From: Bacilli bacterium
Lineage (GTDB): Bacteria; Bacillota_I; Bacilli_A; Izemoplasmatales; Hujiaoplasmataceae
Assembly (NCBI GenBank): GCA_018399755.1
Contig: JAGYOE010000001.1
Coordinates: forward strand, 53,457 to 117,456
Reading direction: 5' to 3'
DNA: 64,000 nt
Shown: in pieces, positions 36,917 to 47,433 of the stretch
Numbering within the stretch: position 1 is the stretch's first letter
How the letters are laid out: each line of letters begins with the position of its first letter
Program-made: the position numbers and the translations under genes
Notes under the pieces: model-generated
The model's database searches: none
What the model was told of the DNA's origin: nothing
The model's input: only the letters and a program-made list of their open reading frames with translations

Positions 36917-37054
36917 GCCTATGCGAATAGGAAGGCAGAGATTTGTGAGGTTGCTGACACACACGCAGGCGTTGTAGTGACGTTTTCGTTGGAGGTTAGG
37001 GAATTCACAATGAGCCAGTATGTAAGCTAAATTATATGCGAAGGAGGAGCTAAA
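36917..37054 (+). promoter_or_regulatory. Structured S10-operon leader RNA
   Basis: The ~138-base leader begins with a perfect hairpin CCTAT-GCGA-ATAGG (GNRA loop). TTGTGA near 36943 can pair with TCACAA near 37006, enclosing GGTTGCTGACACACACGCAGG and CGTTTTCGTTGG segments. The sequence resembles leaders upstream of rpsJ in other low-GC Gram-positives. Feedback by a ribosomal protein (L4 in enterobacterial S10 leaders) is a reasonable inference. No intrinsic terminator is seen inside it. Confidence 0.55.
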
Positions 37055-37360
37055 TTGGCTAATCAAGTTATTAGAATAAGATTAAAATCTTATGATCACA
37101 GATTGTTAGATCAATCATCAAAAAGAATCGTTGATACAGCGAAAAAAACCGGGGCAAAGGTAAGTGGACCAATTCCATTACCTACTGAAAAAGAAATTTT
37201 TACAGTTTTACGTAGTCCTCATGTTAATAAGGATTCACGTGAGCAATTCGAAAGAAGAACTCATAAAAGATTAATAGATATTATTAATCCTACGCCAAAA
37301 ACAATTGATTCTTTAATGCACTTAGATTTACCATCTGGTGTAGATATCGTTTTAAAATAA
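37055..37360 (+). CDS. rpsJ: 30S ribosomal protein S10
   Basis: A 101-residue S10 with the full family pattern ([33 protein letters not shown]). It binds 16S rRNA in the 30S head and doubles as the antitermination factor NusE. The start is TTG, nine bases after a strong AAGGAGGAG, giving MANQVIRIR. First gene of the cluster behind a structured leader. Confidence 0.98.
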   Translation: MANQVIRIRLKSYDHRLLDQSSKRIVDTAKKTGAKVSGPIPLPTEKEIFTVLRSPHVNKDSREQFERRTHKRLIDIINPTPKTIDSLMHLDLPSGVDIVLK

Positions 37361-37381
37361 AATAAATTAGGAGGTGTACTC

Positions 37382-38014
37382 ATGGCAAGAAAAGGTATCT
37401 TAGGAAGAAAAGAAGGAATGACTCAAATATTTGATGAAGCTGGAAATATGATTCCTGTTACAGTAATTTCGGCGGAGCCGAATGTTGTATTACAAAAGAA
37501 AACAATTGAAACTGACGGATATGAAGCAGTTCAATTAGGCTTTATGGAGAAAAAAGCAAATTTAGTAAACAAACCATTAACTGGTCACTTTGCTAAAATT
37601 GAAACAACACCTAAGCGCTACATTAAGGAGATGCGTCTTTCAGGAATGAAAGGGTATGAACCTGGCCAAGAGGTAAAAATAGATATATTTACCGCTGGTG
37701 ATTTTGTAGACGTTACAGGAACTTCAAAAGGGAAAGGTTTTCAAGGTGTGATAAAACGTCACAACCAACATAGAGGACCTATGTCTCATGGTTCTAAATA
37801 TCATCGCGGTGTTGGATCAATGGGTGTTATTTCACCTAACCATATTAGAAAAGGTAAAAACATGCCTGGAAGAATGGGACATGAAACTGTTACAATTCAA
37901 AATTTAGAAGTTGTACGTGTTGACACAGACAAAAACATCATTCTTATAAAAGGGAATGTACCTGGGGCTAATAAAACATTAATACAAATAAGAACATCAA
38001 TTAAAAAACAATAA
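37382..38014 (+). CDS. rplC: 50S ribosomal protein L3
   Basis: A 210-residue L3 with the typical [18 protein letters not shown] start and the central [11 protein letters not shown]..[12 protein letters not shown] loop that reaches the peptidyl-transferase centre. An assembly-initiator protein of the large subunit. ATG after TAGGAGGTGTACTC, 21 bases behind rpsJ. Intact and of normal length. Confidence 0.98.
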   Translation: MARKGILGRKEGMTQIFDEAGNMIPVTVISAEPNVVLQKKTIETDGYEAVQLGFMEKKANLVNKPLTGHFAKIETTPKRYIKEMRLSGMKGYEPGQEVKIDIFTAGDFVDVTGTSKGKGFQGVIKRHNQHRGPMSHGSKYHRGVGSMGVISPNHIRKGKNMPGRMGHETVTIQNLEVVRVDTDKNIILIKGNVPGANKTLIQIRTSIKKQ

Positions 38015-38035
38015 TCTTTGGAAGGAGGAAAAGCT

Positions 38036-38659
38036 ATGCCTAAATTAGCAATGTTAAACCAAAACGGTGAATCAGTTAAAAAGGTTAATTTAAAAGACGA
38101 AATATTTAAAGTTGAAGAAAACAACCAAGTAATCTATGACGTTGTTAAACAACAAAGAGCTGCAATGCGCCAAGGAACTGCAATGACAAAAAACAGATCA
38201 GCAGTTAGAGGCGGTGGGAGAAAACCATATCGTCAAAAAGGTACTGGACACGCTCGTCAAGGAACAATCCGTGCACCACAATATGTTGGCGGTGGAGTTG
38301 TTTTTGGACCAAGTCCAAGAAGTTATAAATATAAAGTTAATAAGAAAGTTCGTCGCTTAGCTTTGAAAATAGCATTATCAGAAAAGTTAAGAGAAAAGAA
38401 TTTAATTCTTGTTGATGAAATCTCTTTGGAAACAAGAAAAACTAAAGAGATGGTTAATATATTAAATAAACTTAAAGCAGAAGGAAAAGTAATGGTAGTT
38501 TTAGGTAGTGTTTCAGATTTAGTTATGACTGCTTCTAGAAACATCCCTAATGTTTATATTGAATTAAGTAATCATATAAGTGTGTATGATATTTTAAATG
38601 CAAATCAAATTATTATTACTAAGGAAGCTTTAGAGAAGATTGAGGAGGCTTTAAATTAA
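38036..38659 (+). CDS. rplD: 50S ribosomal protein L4
   Basis: A 207-residue L4. The long extended loop is seen in [25 protein letters not shown], which lines the exit tunnel. In many bacteria L4 also represses its own operon through the leader RNA. The ORF track begins at an upstream TTG. The ATG at 38036 after GGAAGGAGGAAAAGCT gives the normal MPKLAML start. Confidence 0.97.
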   Translation: MPKLAMLNQNGESVKKVNLKDEIFKVEENNQVIYDVVKQQRAAMRQGTAMTKNRSAVRGGGRKPYRQKGTGHARQGTIRAPQYVGGGVVFGPSPRSYKYKVNKKVRRLALKIALSEKLREKNLILVDEISLETRKTKEMVNILNKLKAEGKVMVVLGSVSDLVMTASRNIPNVYIELSNHISVYDILNANQIIITKEALEKIEEALN

Positions 38660-38660
38660 T

Positions 38661-38942
38661 ATGAAAAATTATGACATTATTAAACGCCCAATCGTAACTG
38701 AAAAATCAACAAAATTATCAGAACAAAATAAATACACATTTGAAGTTGATAAAAAAGCAAACAAAATTCAAATCAAAGAAGCTATTGAAGCTATCTTTGA
38801 TGTTAAAGTAAAAAAAGTAAATGTCATCAATGGTAAACCAAAAGCAAAAAGAGTTGGTCAATATCAAGGATTTAAACCGGCTGTTTCTAAAGCAATTGTT
38901 ACTTTAGAAGAAGGTCATAAAATTGACATTTATACAGCGTAA
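38661..38942 (+). CDS. rplW: 50S ribosomal protein L23
   Basis: A 93-residue L23 ([18 protein letters not shown] start, [18 protein letters not shown] core). It sits at the tunnel exit and is the docking site for trigger factor and SRP. The ATG follows the rplD stop after one base, with TTGAGGAGGC inside rplD as the ribosome site, so translation is coupled. Confidence 0.97.
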   Translation: MKNYDIIKRPIVTEKSTKLSEQNKYTFEVDKKANKIQIKEAIEAIFDVKVKKVNVINGKPKAKRVGQYQGFKPAVSKAIVTLEEGHKIDIYTA

Positions 38943-38958
38943 ATAGGAGGAAAAAATA

Positions 38959-39789
38959 ATGGCTATTATAAAGTTTAAACCACAAACGAATGGTACGCGC
39001 CATATGACAAAGCGCGATTATGCAGAAATAACCACTTCAAAGCCAGAGAAATCCTTGTTAACTACTGTTAAGAAAAATGGTGGAAGAAACAATCAAGGTA
39101 AAATTACAGTTCGCCACCAAGCTGGAGGAGCAAAACGTAAATACAGAGTAATTGATTTTAAAAGAAATAAAGATGGAATTATTGGGAAAGTAGCTAGTAT
39201 AGAATATGATCCTAATAGAACAGCTAATATTGCTTTAATTAATTATGCTGATGGAGAAAAACGTTATATCTTAGCTCCAAAAGGCTTAGAAGTAGGAATG
39301 ACAGTTGAATCTGGAGAAAAAGCAGATATCGTTTTAGGAAATTCAAAAGAACTTAAAGATATACCTGTTGGTACTGTGATTCATAATGTTGAATTACATC
39401 CTGGTAAAGGTGGTCAATTGATTAGAGCTGCTGGAACAAGCGCTCAAATTCAAGCCCGCGAGTCAAAATATATTTTATTAAGATTAAAATCTGGTGAAGT
39501 TAGAAGAATACTAGGTAAATGTCGTGCAACTATTGGTGAAGTTGGTAATGAAAACAATTCATTAATTAGCTTAGGAAAAGCTGGTAGAAAAAGACATATG
39601 GGAGTTAGACCTACAGTTAGAGGTTCTGTTATGAATCCTAATGATCACCCACATGGTGGGGGAGAAGGTAAACAACCTATTGGTCATCCATCGCCACTTA
39701 CTCCTTGGGGTAAAAAAGCACTTGGAAAAATCACGAGAAAAAATAAAAAAACTAGCAATAAACATATTGTTAGAAGAAGAAATAAATAG
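38959..39789 (+). CDS. rplB: 50S ribosomal protein L2
   Basis: A 276-residue L2 of normal length. The RNA-binding [15 protein letters not shown] and the catalytic-centre loop [16 protein letters not shown], including the conserved His, are intact. L2 is needed for subunit association and peptidyl transfer. ATG after ATAGGAGGAAAAAATA. Confidence 0.98.
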   Translation: MAIIKFKPQTNGTRHMTKRDYAEITTSKPEKSLLTTVKKNGGRNNQGKITVRHQAGGAKRKYRVIDFKRNKDGIIGKVASIEYDPNRTANIALINYADGEKRYILAPKGLEVGMTVESGEKADIVLGNSKELKDIPVGTVIHNVELHPGKGGQLIRAAGTSAQIQARESKYILLRLKSGEVRRILGKCRATIGEVGNENNSLISLGKAGRKRHMGVRPTVRGSVMNPNDHPHGGGEGKQPIGHPSPLTPWGKKALGKITRKNKKTSNKHIVRRRNK

Positions 39790-39807
39790 GGAAGGAGGAA
39801 CTCAAGT

Positions 39808-40095
39808 ATGTCACGTTCAATTAAAAAAGGTCCATTTTGTGATGATCACTTAATGAAGAAAGTAGAAAATGCTAAAAAAACTAATTCAAAGAAAGTAATT
39901 CAAACATGGTCGAGACGTTCAACAATTTTTCCACAATTTGTTGGCTTAACTATTGGAATTCATAACGGGAAAGAACATGTTCCTGTATATATTACTGAAG
40001 ACATGGTTGGTCATAAATTAGGAGAGTTCGCTCCGACTAGAACCTTCCGAGGTCACTCGGAGAAGAAAGCTGTTAGAGGAGGTACTAAAGAATAA
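39808..40095 (+). CDS. rpsS: 30S ribosomal protein S19
   Basis: A 95-residue S19 beginning [18 protein letters not shown], with [17 protein letters not shown] and the [12 protein letters not shown] end. It binds the 16S head with S13. ATG after GGGAAGGAGGAACTCAAGT. Its stop overlaps the rplV start by one base. Confidence 0.98.
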   Translation: MSRSIKKGPFCDDHLMKKVENAKKTNSKKVIQTWSRRSTIFPQFVGLTIGIHNGKEHVPVYITEDMVGHKLGEFAPTRTFRGHSEKKAVRGGTKE

Positions 40096-40448
40096 TGGAG
40101 ACAAATCAAGTAACTGAAGCTAAAGCAGTTGTAAGATCTGTGAGAATAGCTCCTCGTAAAGTAAAATTAGTAGTTGATTTAATTAGAGGTAAAGATGTAG
40201 GCGATGCTTATGCTTTGTTAAGAAACACACCAAAGCGTTCAGCTATTGTAATTGGTAAACTTCTTAAGTCAGCGGTTGCTAATGCAGAACATAACTATCA
40301 ACTTGATCAAGATAATTTATATATTAAAGAAATTTATGTTGGTGAAGCTAAAACACTTAAGAGAATGCAACCACATGCTCAAGGTCGTGCATTTCAAATC
40401 TTAAAGAGAGCAAGTCACATTTATATTACTGTGGCAGAGAGAGAGTAA
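40095..40448 (+). CDS. rplV: 50S ribosomal protein L22
   Basis: A 117-residue L22, with [18 protein letters not shown] and the beta-hairpin segment [18 protein letters not shown] that lines the exit tunnel and is the site of macrolide-resistance changes. TAATG coupling with rpsS; the ribosome site is GAGGAGG in the rpsS end. Confidence 0.98.
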   Translation: METNQVTEAKAVVRSVRIAPRKVKLVVDLIRGKDVGDAYALLRNTPKRSAIVIGKLLKSAVANAEHNYQLDQDNLYIKEIYVGEAKTLKRMQPHAQGRAFQILKRASHIYITVAERE

Positions 40449-40459
40449 GGAGGAATTTT

Positions 40460-41110
40460 ATGGGACAAAAAGTAAATCCAGTTGGACAACGTATTGGAAT
40501 CATTCATGATTGGGAATCTAGATGGTACGCTGAAAAAAAAGATGTAGCTGACTTATTACACGAAGACATTAAAATTCGCGACTTAATCAATGATTTGTAT
40601 AAGAATGCAAGTGTTTCTAAAGTTGAAATAGAAAGAAGTAAAAAAAGAGTTATTATTACAGTACATACTGCTAAACCAGGTATGGTTATCGGTAGAAATG
40701 CTGAAACAAAAAAAGCTGTTGTTGAAAAATTACAAAAGCTTACAAATAAAACAGTTTATTTAAACGTAGTAGAAATAAAACGTCCGGAAATTGATGCTAA
40801 ATTAGTTGCAGAAAATATTGCTAAGCAATTAGAAAATAGAGCATCATTTAGAAGAGTGCAAAAAGTTGCAATTCAAAGAGCTCTAAAAGCAGGAGCTAAA
40901 GGATGTAAAACATTAATTTCAGGCCGCTTAGGTGGGGCTGAAATGGCACGAAGTGAAGGATATAATGAAGGTAATGTCCCTTTACATACTTTAAGAGCTG
41001 ATATTGACTATGCATTAGCAGAAGCTAATACAACTTATGGTAAAGTTGGCGTTAAAGTATGGGTATACAAAGGCGAAATACTTCCTTCTAAAAAAAAGGG
41101 GGCTAAGTAA
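40460..41110 (+). CDS. rpsC: 30S ribosomal protein S3
   Basis: A 216-residue S3 with [14 protein letters not shown] start, a KH domain containing [11 protein letters not shown], where the usual GxxGxx loop is GRNAE, and a C-terminal [12 protein letters not shown] domain. It helps form the mRNA entry channel. ATG after AAGGAGGAATTTT. Confidence 0.98.
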   Translation: MGQKVNPVGQRIGIIHDWESRWYAEKKDVADLLHEDIKIRDLINDLYKNASVSKVEIERSKKRVIITVHTAKPGMVIGRNAETKKAVVEKLQKLTNKTVYLNVVEIKRPEIDAKLVAENIAKQLENRASFRRVQKVAIQRALKAGAKGCKTLISGRLGGAEMARSEGYNEGNVPLHTLRADIDYALAEANTTYGKVGVKVWVYKGEILPSKKKGAK

Positions 41111-41112
41111 AA

Positions 41113-41535
41113 ATGTTAATGCCTAAAAGAACTAAATATCGTCGCCCACATCGTGTTAGCTATGAAGGGTTTGCTAAAGGTGGAACTGAAATCACTTTTG
41201 GTGAATATGGTCTAAAAGCTCTTGATGGAGCTTGGATTACTTCAAGACAAATAGAAGCTAGCCGTATTGCGATGACTAGATATATGAAACGTGCTGGGAA
41301 AGTATGGATTAAGATTTTCCCACATCTAGCAAAAACTAAAAAACCTTTAGAGGTTCGTATGGGATCTGGTAAAGGTGCACCGGAAGAATGGGTAGCAGTT
41401 GTTAAAAAAGGAGCAGTAATGTTTGAAGTTGCAGGTATCCCAGAAGAACTTGCAAAAGAAGCATTAAGACTTGCTGCACACAAACTACCTATTAGAACAA
41501 AGTTTGTTAAAAAAGAAAGTGGTGATTCTAAATGA
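41113..41535 (+). CDS. rplP: 50S ribosomal protein L16
   Basis: A 140-residue L16 ([51 protein letters not shown]). Binds near the A site of 23S rRNA. The MLMPKR start matches most Firmicutes. Two bases separate it from rpsC; its end overlaps rpmC in ATGA. Confidence 0.98.
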   Translation: MLMPKRTKYRRPHRVSYEGFAKGGTEITFGEYGLKALDGAWITSRQIEASRIAMTRYMKRAGKVWIKIFPHLAKTKKPLEVRMGSGKGAPEEWVAVVKKGAVMFEVAGIPEELAKEALRLAAHKLPIRTKFVKKESGDSK

Positions 41536-41726
41536 TTTACGCAGAAGAAATCCGCGAGTGGGACACCCCAAAAATCTTAGAAGAAATTGATACATTAAAA
41601 AAAGAAATGTTTGACCTTCGTTTCAAGCAAGCGACTGGTCAATTAGAAGATACTGCACGCTTATCAACAGTTAGAAAAACGATTGCACGAATGAAAACAG
41701 TTCTTACTGAAAGAGAAAGAAGCTAA
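41532..41726 (+). CDS. rpmC: 50S ribosomal protein L29
   Basis: A 64-residue helical L29 with the family segment [21 protein letters not shown]. It lies at the tunnel exit next to L23. The ATGA overlap with rplP indicates coupled translation. Confidence 0.97.
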   Translation: MIYAEEIREWDTPKILEEIDTLKKEMFDLRFKQATGQLEDTARLSTVRKTIARMKTVLTERERS

Positions 41727-41740
41727 GGGGGAGGATAATT

Positions 41741-41998
41741 ATGGAAAAGAACAATAAATTTTTTACCGGAACAGTTGTCTCTGATGCAAATGATAAAACT
41801 ATCACTGTATTAGTTACAACCTATAAAAAACATCCATTATATGGAAAACGAGTTATCTCTTCTAAAAAGTTTAGAGCTCACGATGAAAAAAATACTGCAA
41901 AAAATGGTGATACTGTTAAAATTACTGAATGCAGACCTTTATCAGCTACTAAACGTTTTCGTTTAGTTGAAATAGTTGAAAAAAGTAAGACTATTTAG
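41741..41998 (+). CDS. rpsQ: 30S ribosomal protein S17
   Basis: An 85-residue S17 ([32 protein letters not shown]). An OB-fold protein that binds 16S helix 11 early in assembly. ATG after AAGGGGGAGGATAATT. Confidence 0.97.
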   Translation: MEKNNKFFTGTVVSDANDKTITVLVTTYKKHPLYGKRVISSKKFRAHDEKNTAKNGDTVKITECRPLSATKRFRLVEIVEKSKTI

Positions 41999-42014
41999 GT
42001 TGGAGGAATAAGAT

Positions 42015-42383
42015 ATGTTACAACAAGAGTCAAGACTAAAAGTAGCTGATAATTCCGGCGCAAGAATAATTCAAGTAATTAAAGTAGTTGGCGGTACTAG
42101 CCGTAAATATGCTGGTATTGGAGATATTATCGTGGCTTCAGTAAAAACAGCTATTCCTGGGGGAATGGTTAAAAAGAGTGAGATTGTTAGAGCAGTAATC
42201 GTTAGAACGAAAAAACCATTAAAACGTGCAGATGGTTCGTTTATAAAATTTGATGATAACGCAGCAGTTATTTTAAAAGAAGACGGCAACATGAGAGGAA
42301 CCAGAATTTTTGGACCTGTTGCAAGAGAGTTAAGAGACGCTAATTACACTAAACTAGTTTCTTTAGCTCCAGAAGTATTATAG
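42015..42383 (+). CDS. rplN: 50S ribosomal protein L14
   Basis: A 122-residue L14 with [36 protein letters not shown] and a conserved [13 protein letters not shown] end. It lies at the subunit interface and is the target of silencing factor RsfS. ATG after TTGGAGGAATAAGAT. Confidence 0.98.
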   Translation: MLQQESRLKVADNSGARIIQVIKVVGGTSRKYAGIGDIIVASVKTAIPGGMVKKSEIVRAVIVRTKKPLKRADGSFIKFDDNAAVILKEDGNMRGTRIFGPVARELRDANYTKLVSLAPEVL

Positions 42384-42394
42384 GAGGCGCAGTT

Positions 42395-42733
42395 ATGAAA
42401 TTAAAAAAAGGTGATAAAGTAATTATAATCTCTGGCGCAGATAAAGGAAAAGAAGGTACAATTCTTAAAGTTTTAAAGAAATCAGATCGTGTAGTTTTAG
42501 AAGGTGAAGGTTTAACTAAGATTAAAAAACATCTTAAACCATCACAAGTTAATCCAGATGGTGGAATTATCGAAATAGAAAAACCAATTCACGCTTCTAA
42601 TGTTATGTTAATAGATCCAAAAGAAAAAACTAGAACAAGAATTGGCTATAAAACAGTAACTGAAACTAATAAAAAAGAAGAAGTTACTAAAAAAGTTAGA
42701 TATGCAAAAAAATCTGGCAAAGAATTGAAATAG
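42395..42733 (+). CDS. rplX: 50S ribosomal protein L24
   Basis: A 112-residue L24. The KOW motif lies at the N-terminus ([20 protein letters not shown]), followed by [21 protein letters not shown]. An assembly initiator for the 50S subunit. The C-terminal basic tail is slightly longer than in Bacillus. ATG after TAGGAGGCGCAGTT. Confidence 0.97.
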   Translation: MKLKKGDKVIIISGADKGKEGTILKVLKKSDRVVLEGEGLTKIKKHLKPSQVNPDGGIIEIEKPIHASNVMLIDPKEKTRTRIGYKTVTETNKKEEVTKKVRYAKKSGKELK

Positions 42734-42748
42734 TGAAGGGAGAAAATA

Positions 42749-43288
42749 ATGAATAGATTACAAGAAAAATATCGTAAAGAAATCACACCAAGTTTAATGG
42801 AAAAATTCAATTATTCTTCCATCATGGAAACCCCAAAAATCAGCAAAATAGTTATTAATATTGGTGCTGGAGATGCGGTTCAAAATCCAAAAGTATTAGA
42901 TAATGCTGTTAATGAATTAACACAAATAACAGGACAAAAGCCAGTTGTTACTAGAGCTAAGAAATCTATAGCGACATTTAAATTAAGAGAAGGCATGCCA
43001 ATTGGATGTAAAGTTACTTTAAGAGGTATGAGAATGTATGACTTCTTAGATAAACTAATTACCATAGCACTTCCTCGAGTTAGAGATTTTAGAGGTGTTA
43101 ATCCTAAAGGATTTGATGGTAGAGGTAACTATACATTAGGTGTTAAAGAACAGTTGATTTTTCCGGAAGTTGATTACGATAAAGTAAGTAAAATCCGTGG
43201 AATGGATATTGTAATAGTAACATCAGCAAATACAGATCAAGAAGCATTCGAATTATTAAGTCAATTCGGAATGCCATTTAGAAGATAG
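42749..43288 (+). CDS. rplE: 50S ribosomal protein L5
   Basis: A 179-residue L5 ([43 protein letters not shown]). It binds 5S rRNA in the central protuberance and contacts S13. ATG after TGAAGGGAGAAAATA. Intact. Confidence 0.98.
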   Translation: MNRLQEKYRKEITPSLMEKFNYSSIMETPKISKIVINIGAGDAVQNPKVLDNAVNELTQITGQKPVVTRAKKSIATFKLREGMPIGCKVTLRGMRMYDFLDKLITIALPRVRDFRGVNPKGFDGRGNYTLGVKEQLIFPEVDYDKVSKIRGMDIVIVTSANTDQEAFELLSQFGMPFRR

Positions 43289-43297
43289 GAGGATACA

Positions 43298-43483
43298 ATG
43301 GCAAAAACATCAAAAAGAGTTAGTGCAAGACGCAGTAAAAAATTTGCTGTAAGAAATTATACAAGATGTGAACGTTGTGGACGTCCTCATTCTGTATATC
43401 GCAAATTTAAACTATGTCGTATTTGTTTTAGAGAATTAGCTTACAAGGGTCAAATCCCTGGTGTTAAAAAAGCAAGTTGGTAA
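43298..43483 (+). CDS. rpsZ: 30S ribosomal protein S14, zinc (type Z)
   Basis: A 61-residue S14 of the short zinc-binding type. Two CxxC pairs (CERCGRPH and CRICFREL) coordinate zinc, and [15 protein letters not shown] is the standard end. No zinc-independent paralogue is seen in the window. ATG after TAGGAGGATACA. Confidence 0.97.
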   Translation: MAKTSKRVSARRSKKFAVRNYTRCERCGRPHSVYRKFKLCRICFRELAYKGQIPGVKKASW

Positions 43484-43536
43484 TAGATTATGAAAAAATA
43501 TATTTCCTATAAATCGAGGAAGGAGGCATTATTGAT

Positions 43537-43938
43537 ATGGTCATGACAGATCCTATTGCGGATATGTTGACGAGAATTCGCAACGCAAATCAAATGAAAC
43601 ATAAAAAAGTTGATGTACCAGCATCAAAACTAAAATCAGAAATCCTTAAAGTTTTAAAACAAGAAGGATATATCACTGATTTCGAAAGTGTAAGTGATGG
43701 TGGAGTGCAAGGTACTTTACGTGTATATTTAAAATATTTAGATAATGAAGAAAGAGTTATAAGAGGTTTGAAGAAAATTTCCAAACCTGGATTACGTGTG
43801 TATGCTAAAACGGATGACCTTCCTAAAGTTCTTAATGGACTTGGAATAGCTATCATTTCAACTTCTAAAGGTCTATTAACTGATAGAACTGCAAGAAGTG
43901 AAAAAGTTGGTGGCGAAGTAGTAGCATATGTATGGTAA
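43537..43938 (+). CDS. rpsH: 30S ribosomal protein S8
   Basis: A 133-residue S8 ([18 protein letters not shown] start, [26 protein letters not shown] end). It binds the 16S central domain and represses the spc operon in E. coli. The ATG at 43537 is 13 or so bases from GAAGGAGGC and gives the Bacillus-like MVMTD start. Confidence 0.97.
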   Translation: MVMTDPIADMLTRIRNANQMKHKKVDVPASKLKSEILKVLKQEGYITDFESVSDGGVQGTLRVYLKYLDNEERVIRGLKKISKPGLRVYAKTDDLPKVLNGLGIAIISTSKGLLTDRTARSEKVGGEVVAYVW

Positions 43939-43962
43939 AAATAATGGAGGTGCAAGAAAATT

Positions 43963-44505
43963 ATGAGTCGAGTTGGTAATCAATCGATCAAGCTTCCTAA
44001 AGGTGTCGAAGTTAAAATCAACAAAGATAATATTGTTGAAGTTAAAGGCCCTAAAGGAGAATTAAGCTTTGGATTCGATAAAAATATGACAATAAAATTA
44101 AATGAAGACGAAATTTCTGTAACCCGACCAAATGATTCATTACGCTACCGTGCTCTTCACGGAACAACTAGAGCGTTATTGAATAATATGGTTATTGGAG
44201 TAAGTGAAGGATATTCAAAATCCCTTGAGATTAAAGGTGTAGGATACCGTGCGCAATTAAAAGGTTCAAAAACATTAGTTCTTAATGTAGGATATTCTAA
44301 TCCAGTTGAAATGGAAATTCCTGAAGGATTAACCATTGAAGTTCCAAAAAATACAGAAATAAAAGTAATGGGTGCTAATAAACAAGAAGTCGGTGAATTT
44401 GCTGCACAAATTCGTAAGGTTCGTTTACCTGAACCATACCTTGGTAAAGGTATTAGATATAAAGACGAATATGTACGTCGTAAAGAAGGGAAAACAGCTG
44501 CTTAA
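43963..44505 (+). CDS. rplF: 50S ribosomal protein L6
   Basis: A 180-residue L6 with two homologous domains. [17 protein letters not shown] starts the first; [21 protein letters not shown] closes the second and binds the sarcin-ricin region. ATG after ATGGAGGTGCAAGAAAATT. Confidence 0.98.
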   Translation: MSRVGNQSIKLPKGVEVKINKDNIVEVKGPKGELSFGFDKNMTIKLNEDEISVTRPNDSLRYRALHGTTRALLNNMVIGVSEGYSKSLEIKGVGYRAQLKGSKTLVLNVGYSNPVEMEIPEGLTIEVPKNTEIKVMGANKQEVGEFAAQIRKVRLPEPYLGKGIRYKDEYVRRKEGKTAA

Positions 44506-44526
44506 AAGCAGTTAAGAGGTGATATT

Positions 44527-44880
44527 ATGTTTAAACCAGTAATTAGAAATAAACAAAGAAAAATTAGACATCGTAGAATGAGATTCTATATTAAAGGTAC
44601 ACCAGAAAGACCACGTCTAAATGTTTTTCGTTCAAACAAGCAAATTTACACTCAAATTATCGATGATAAAAACAATGTAACATTAGCACAAGCTTCATCA
44701 AGAGAACTAGAAAAAAATGGAGCTAATATTGAAGGCGCAAAATCTGTAGGAAAATTAATTGCTGAAAGAGCAATAGATAAAGGTGTTAAAAATATAGTAT
44801 TTGACCGTGGCGGATATTTATACCATGGTAGAGTCAAAGCTTTAGCAGAAGCTGCTAGAGAAGCAGGGCTAGAATTCTAA
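44527..44880 (+). CDS. rplR: 50S ribosomal protein L18
   Basis: A 117-residue L18 ([34 protein letters not shown] is the rRNA-binding start; [27 protein letters not shown] the end). It binds 5S rRNA. ATG after AAGAGGTGATATT. Confidence 0.97.
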   Translation: MFKPVIRNKQRKIRHRRMRFYIKGTPERPRLNVFRSNKQIYTQIIDDKNNVTLAQASSRELEKNGANIEGAKSVGKLIAERAIDKGVKNIVFDRGGYLYHGRVKALAEAAREAGLEF

Positions 44881-44897
44881 TGAAGGAGGTAATCTAA

Positions 44898-45431
44898 ATG
44901 GAAAATAAAAAACGTAGCAAAAGAGGAAGAAAGCCTCGTTCTAAAAGAGAGCCAAAACTTTATGAAGAAAGAGTAGTTAATATTGGACGTGTGACCAAAG
45001 TTGTTAAAGGTGGTAGACGTTTTAAATTCTCTGCTTTAGTTGTAGTTGGCAATCAAAAAGGAAAAGTAGGATTTGGAATCGGAAAAGCTAGTGAGGTTCC
45101 AGATGCAATTAAAAAAGCAATTGAAGCTGCTAAGAAAAATATAGTTGAAGTTTCATTAAATGGAACAACAATACCTCATACAATCACTGGAAAATTTGGT
45201 GGTGGAAAAGTATTCTTGAGACCAGCAGTTGAAGGTACCGGTGTTATCGCTGGTGGAGCTGTTCGCGCAGTCTTAGAATTAGCAGGAATCAAAGATGTTT
45301 TATCTAAATCTTTAGGTTCAGATGCTTCAGTTAATATCGTTAGTGCAACTGTTCAAGCTCTAAAAGAACTTAGAAGTGTAGAAGAGGTTGCTGAAATGAG
45401 AGGATTAACTGTTCAGGAGGTATTGAAATAA
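44898..45431 (+). CDS. rpsE: 30S ribosomal protein S5
   Basis: A 177-residue S5 with a basic N-terminal tail, the double-stranded RNA-binding-like domain ([21 protein letters not shown]) and [22 protein letters not shown]. It affects decoding accuracy. Its stop overlaps the rpmD start by one base. ATG after GAAGGAGGTAATCTAA. Confidence 0.98.
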   Translation: MENKKRSKRGRKPRSKREPKLYEERVVNIGRVTKVVKGGRRFKFSALVVVGNQKGKVGFGIGKASEVPDAIKKAIEAAKKNIVEVSLNGTTIPHTITGKFGGGKVFLRPAVEGTGVIAGGAVRAVLELAGIKDVLSKSLGSDASVNIVSATVQALKELRSVEEVAEMRGLTVQEVLK

Positions 45432-45616
45432 TGGCTCAATTAAAAGTTACTTTAATTAAAGGTTTGATGAGAAGAAAACCAAATCAAGTTAAAACAGTTA
45501 AAGCTCTTGGACTTTCTAAAAGAAATTCTTCTGTTATCGTAGAAGAAAATGACATGATTAACGGTATGATAAGTACAATTCGTCATTTAGTTAAAGTCGA
45601 AGAAGTTAAGAAGTAG
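45431..45616 (+). CDS. rpmD: 50S ribosomal protein L30
   Basis: A 61-residue L30 ([39 protein letters not shown]). TAATG overlap with rpsE; the ribosome site is CAGGAGGTATTG within rpsE. Confidence 0.96.
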   Translation: MAQLKVTLIKGLMRRKPNQVKTVKALGLSKRNSSVIVEENDMINGMISTIRHLVKVEEVKK

Positions 45617-45627
45617 GAGGTGTTGAT

Positions 45628-46068
45628 ATGAAATTACACGAATTAAAACCTAATTCAGGCGCAACACATTACAAAAAAAGAGTAGGCCGTGGAACAAGTA
45701 GTGGCTTAGGAAAAACAAGTGGCCGTGGAGCGGACGGACAAAATTCACGTTCTGGTGGCGGTGTAAGACTTGGATTTGAAGGTGGACAAACTCCATTATT
45801 CAAACGTCTTCCTAAAAAAGGATTTACTAATCCTTTCAGAAAGGAATTCGCTGTAGTAAACTTATCTGACCTCAACAAATATGAAGCAGATACAGAAGTT
45901 ACTCCAGAGTTATTACTAAAAGACAGAATTATAAGAAAACAATTAAGCGGTATTAAAATCCTTGGAAGAGGTAAATTAGAAGTAAAACTTACAGTAAAAG
46001 CACATAAATTTTCAGCTTCAGCTAAAGAAGCTATAGAATCAGCTGGTGGCACGGTTGAGGTGATATAA
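45628..46068 (+). CDS. rplO: 50S ribosomal protein L15
   Basis: A 146-residue L15. [34 protein letters not shown] is the Gly- and Arg-rich N-terminal extension that threads into 23S rRNA, followed by [18 protein letters not shown] after TAGGAGGTGTTGAT. It overlaps the secY start by one base. Confidence 0.97.
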   Translation: MKLHELKPNSGATHYKKRVGRGTSSGLGKTSGRGADGQNSRSGGGVRLGFEGGQTPLFKRLPKKGFTNPFRKEFAVVNLSDLNKYEADTEVTPELLLKDRIIRKQLSGIKILGRGKLEVKLTVKAHKFSASAKEAIESAGGTVEVI

Positions 46069-47429
46069 TGGAAACTCTAAAGAAGATTTTCACAAATAAA
46101 GAAGTCTTGAAAAAAATTGGGTTTACATTATTAGTGTTTTTAGTTTTTAAACTATTAACAAAAGTTACAATTCCACTAGTGGATCAAGCAGCTTTTGGAG
46201 ATGCTTTCGAAGGTGGATTCCTAGGGATTGCTAACTCAATATCAGGGGGAGCCTTAAGAAATTACTCAGTAGTTGCTCTTGGTATTAGCCCATATATTAC
46301 TGCATCAATTGTTGTTCAGTTACTACAAATGGATATTGTACCATTCTTAAAAGAATGGAGCGAAGAAGGAGAAGTTGGTAAGAAGAAAATCGCTAGATTA
46401 ACACGTTACCTAGCAATCGGGCTAGCCTTTATTCAAGCAGTTGCTATGACATTTGCTTTTAATAATACTGGTGCTGGTTTGTTTACTTCTCAAGCTGAAA
46501 CATGGGCAACACTTGGTGGTAGAAACTTATGGTTTATTGTATATTTCTATATTGCTGTAGTTATTACTGCAGGTACAGCATTTATGATTTGGTTAGCAGA
46601 TCAAATCTCACTTAAAGGAATCGGTAATGGAACATCAATGTTAATTGTTGGTGGGATTATTATTTCATTCCCTGGAACAATAGCTTCATTAGTACAATAC
46701 TATATAGCTGATCCAAACAATGCTTTAGGAGAAGTCTTTTCTAATCAAGGAAGCTTTGGTGGATATATGCTATTTGGAGTTAGTATGTTAATGTTTGTAC
46801 TAGTATTAATTGGAATAACATATATGCAAATCTCAGTTAGAAAAGTTCCAATTCAATATGCAAATAGACCTGGTTCAGCTAAATTTAAGGGTAAATCAGA
46901 ATCTAATATTCCGATTAAATTAAATACAGCAGGGGTAATACCAGTTATCTTTGCTTCAATTATTTTATCCTTACCTTTAACAATAGTTGGCTATTTATCA
47001 TCAGGTACACAAGAAACATCTAGTGCGATTAATTGGTTAACACAAATATTTACTTACACAGAACCAATTGGATTCGTTATTTATGTTTTATTAATTTTTA
47101 TCTTTACATTCTTCTATTCGTTCATCTTAATTAAGCCTGAACAAATAGCAGAAAACTTAAATAAACAAAATGCTTATATTCCTGGGGTAAGACCTGGAAA
47201 AGAAACCGAAGCTCATATTACTAAGACATTATTTAGAGTTACGGTTGTTGGTGCATTTTATCTAGTTGTTGTAGCTAGTTTGCCAATTGTCACATCAATT
47301 ATTTTAGGTCACAATTATGCTCAAATTGGTGGTACATCATTATTGATTATTGTTGGTGTTGCACTAGAAACAGCTAAACAAATAGAAACAGACACACAAG
47401 AAAAAGCCTATGCAGGCTTTATGAGATAG
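46068..47429 (+). CDS. secY: Preprotein translocase subunit SecY
   Basis: A 453-residue channel protein with about ten membrane helices. The plug region GAFEGGFLGI-like follows helix 1; ALGISPYITASIVVQLLQM and cytoplasmic RPGKETEAHITKTL are family signatures. SecY forms the channel with SecE and SecG, which are not in this window. Translationally coupled to rplO, as in most bacteria. Confidence 0.97.
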   Translation: METLKKIFTNKEVLKKIGFTLLVFLVFKLLTKVTIPLVDQAAFGDAFEGGFLGIANSISGGALRNYSVVALGISPYITASIVVQLLQMDIVPFLKEWSEEGEVGKKKIARLTRYLAIGLAFIQAVAMTFAFNNTGAGLFTSQAETWATLGGRNLWFIVYFYIAVVITAGTAFMIWLADQISLKGIGNGTSMLIVGGIIISFPGTIASLVQYYIADPNNALGEVFSNQGSFGGYMLFGVSMLMFVLVLIGITYMQISVRKVPIQYANRPGSAKFKGKSESNIPIKLNTAGVIPVIFASIILSLPLTIVGYLSSGTQETSSAINWLTQIFTYTEPIGFVIYVLLIFIFTFFYSFILIKPEQIAENLNKQNAYIPGVRPGKETEAHITKTLFRVTVVGAFYLVVVASLPIVTSIILGHNYAQIGGTSLLIIVGVALETAKQIETDTQEKAYAGFMR

Positions 47430-47433
47430 CAAA

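Noticed and set aside
36199-37066. Minus-strand ORFs within the helicase gene and rpsJ leader
   Set aside because: Shadows of the helicase frame and of a structured leader RNA; no start signals.
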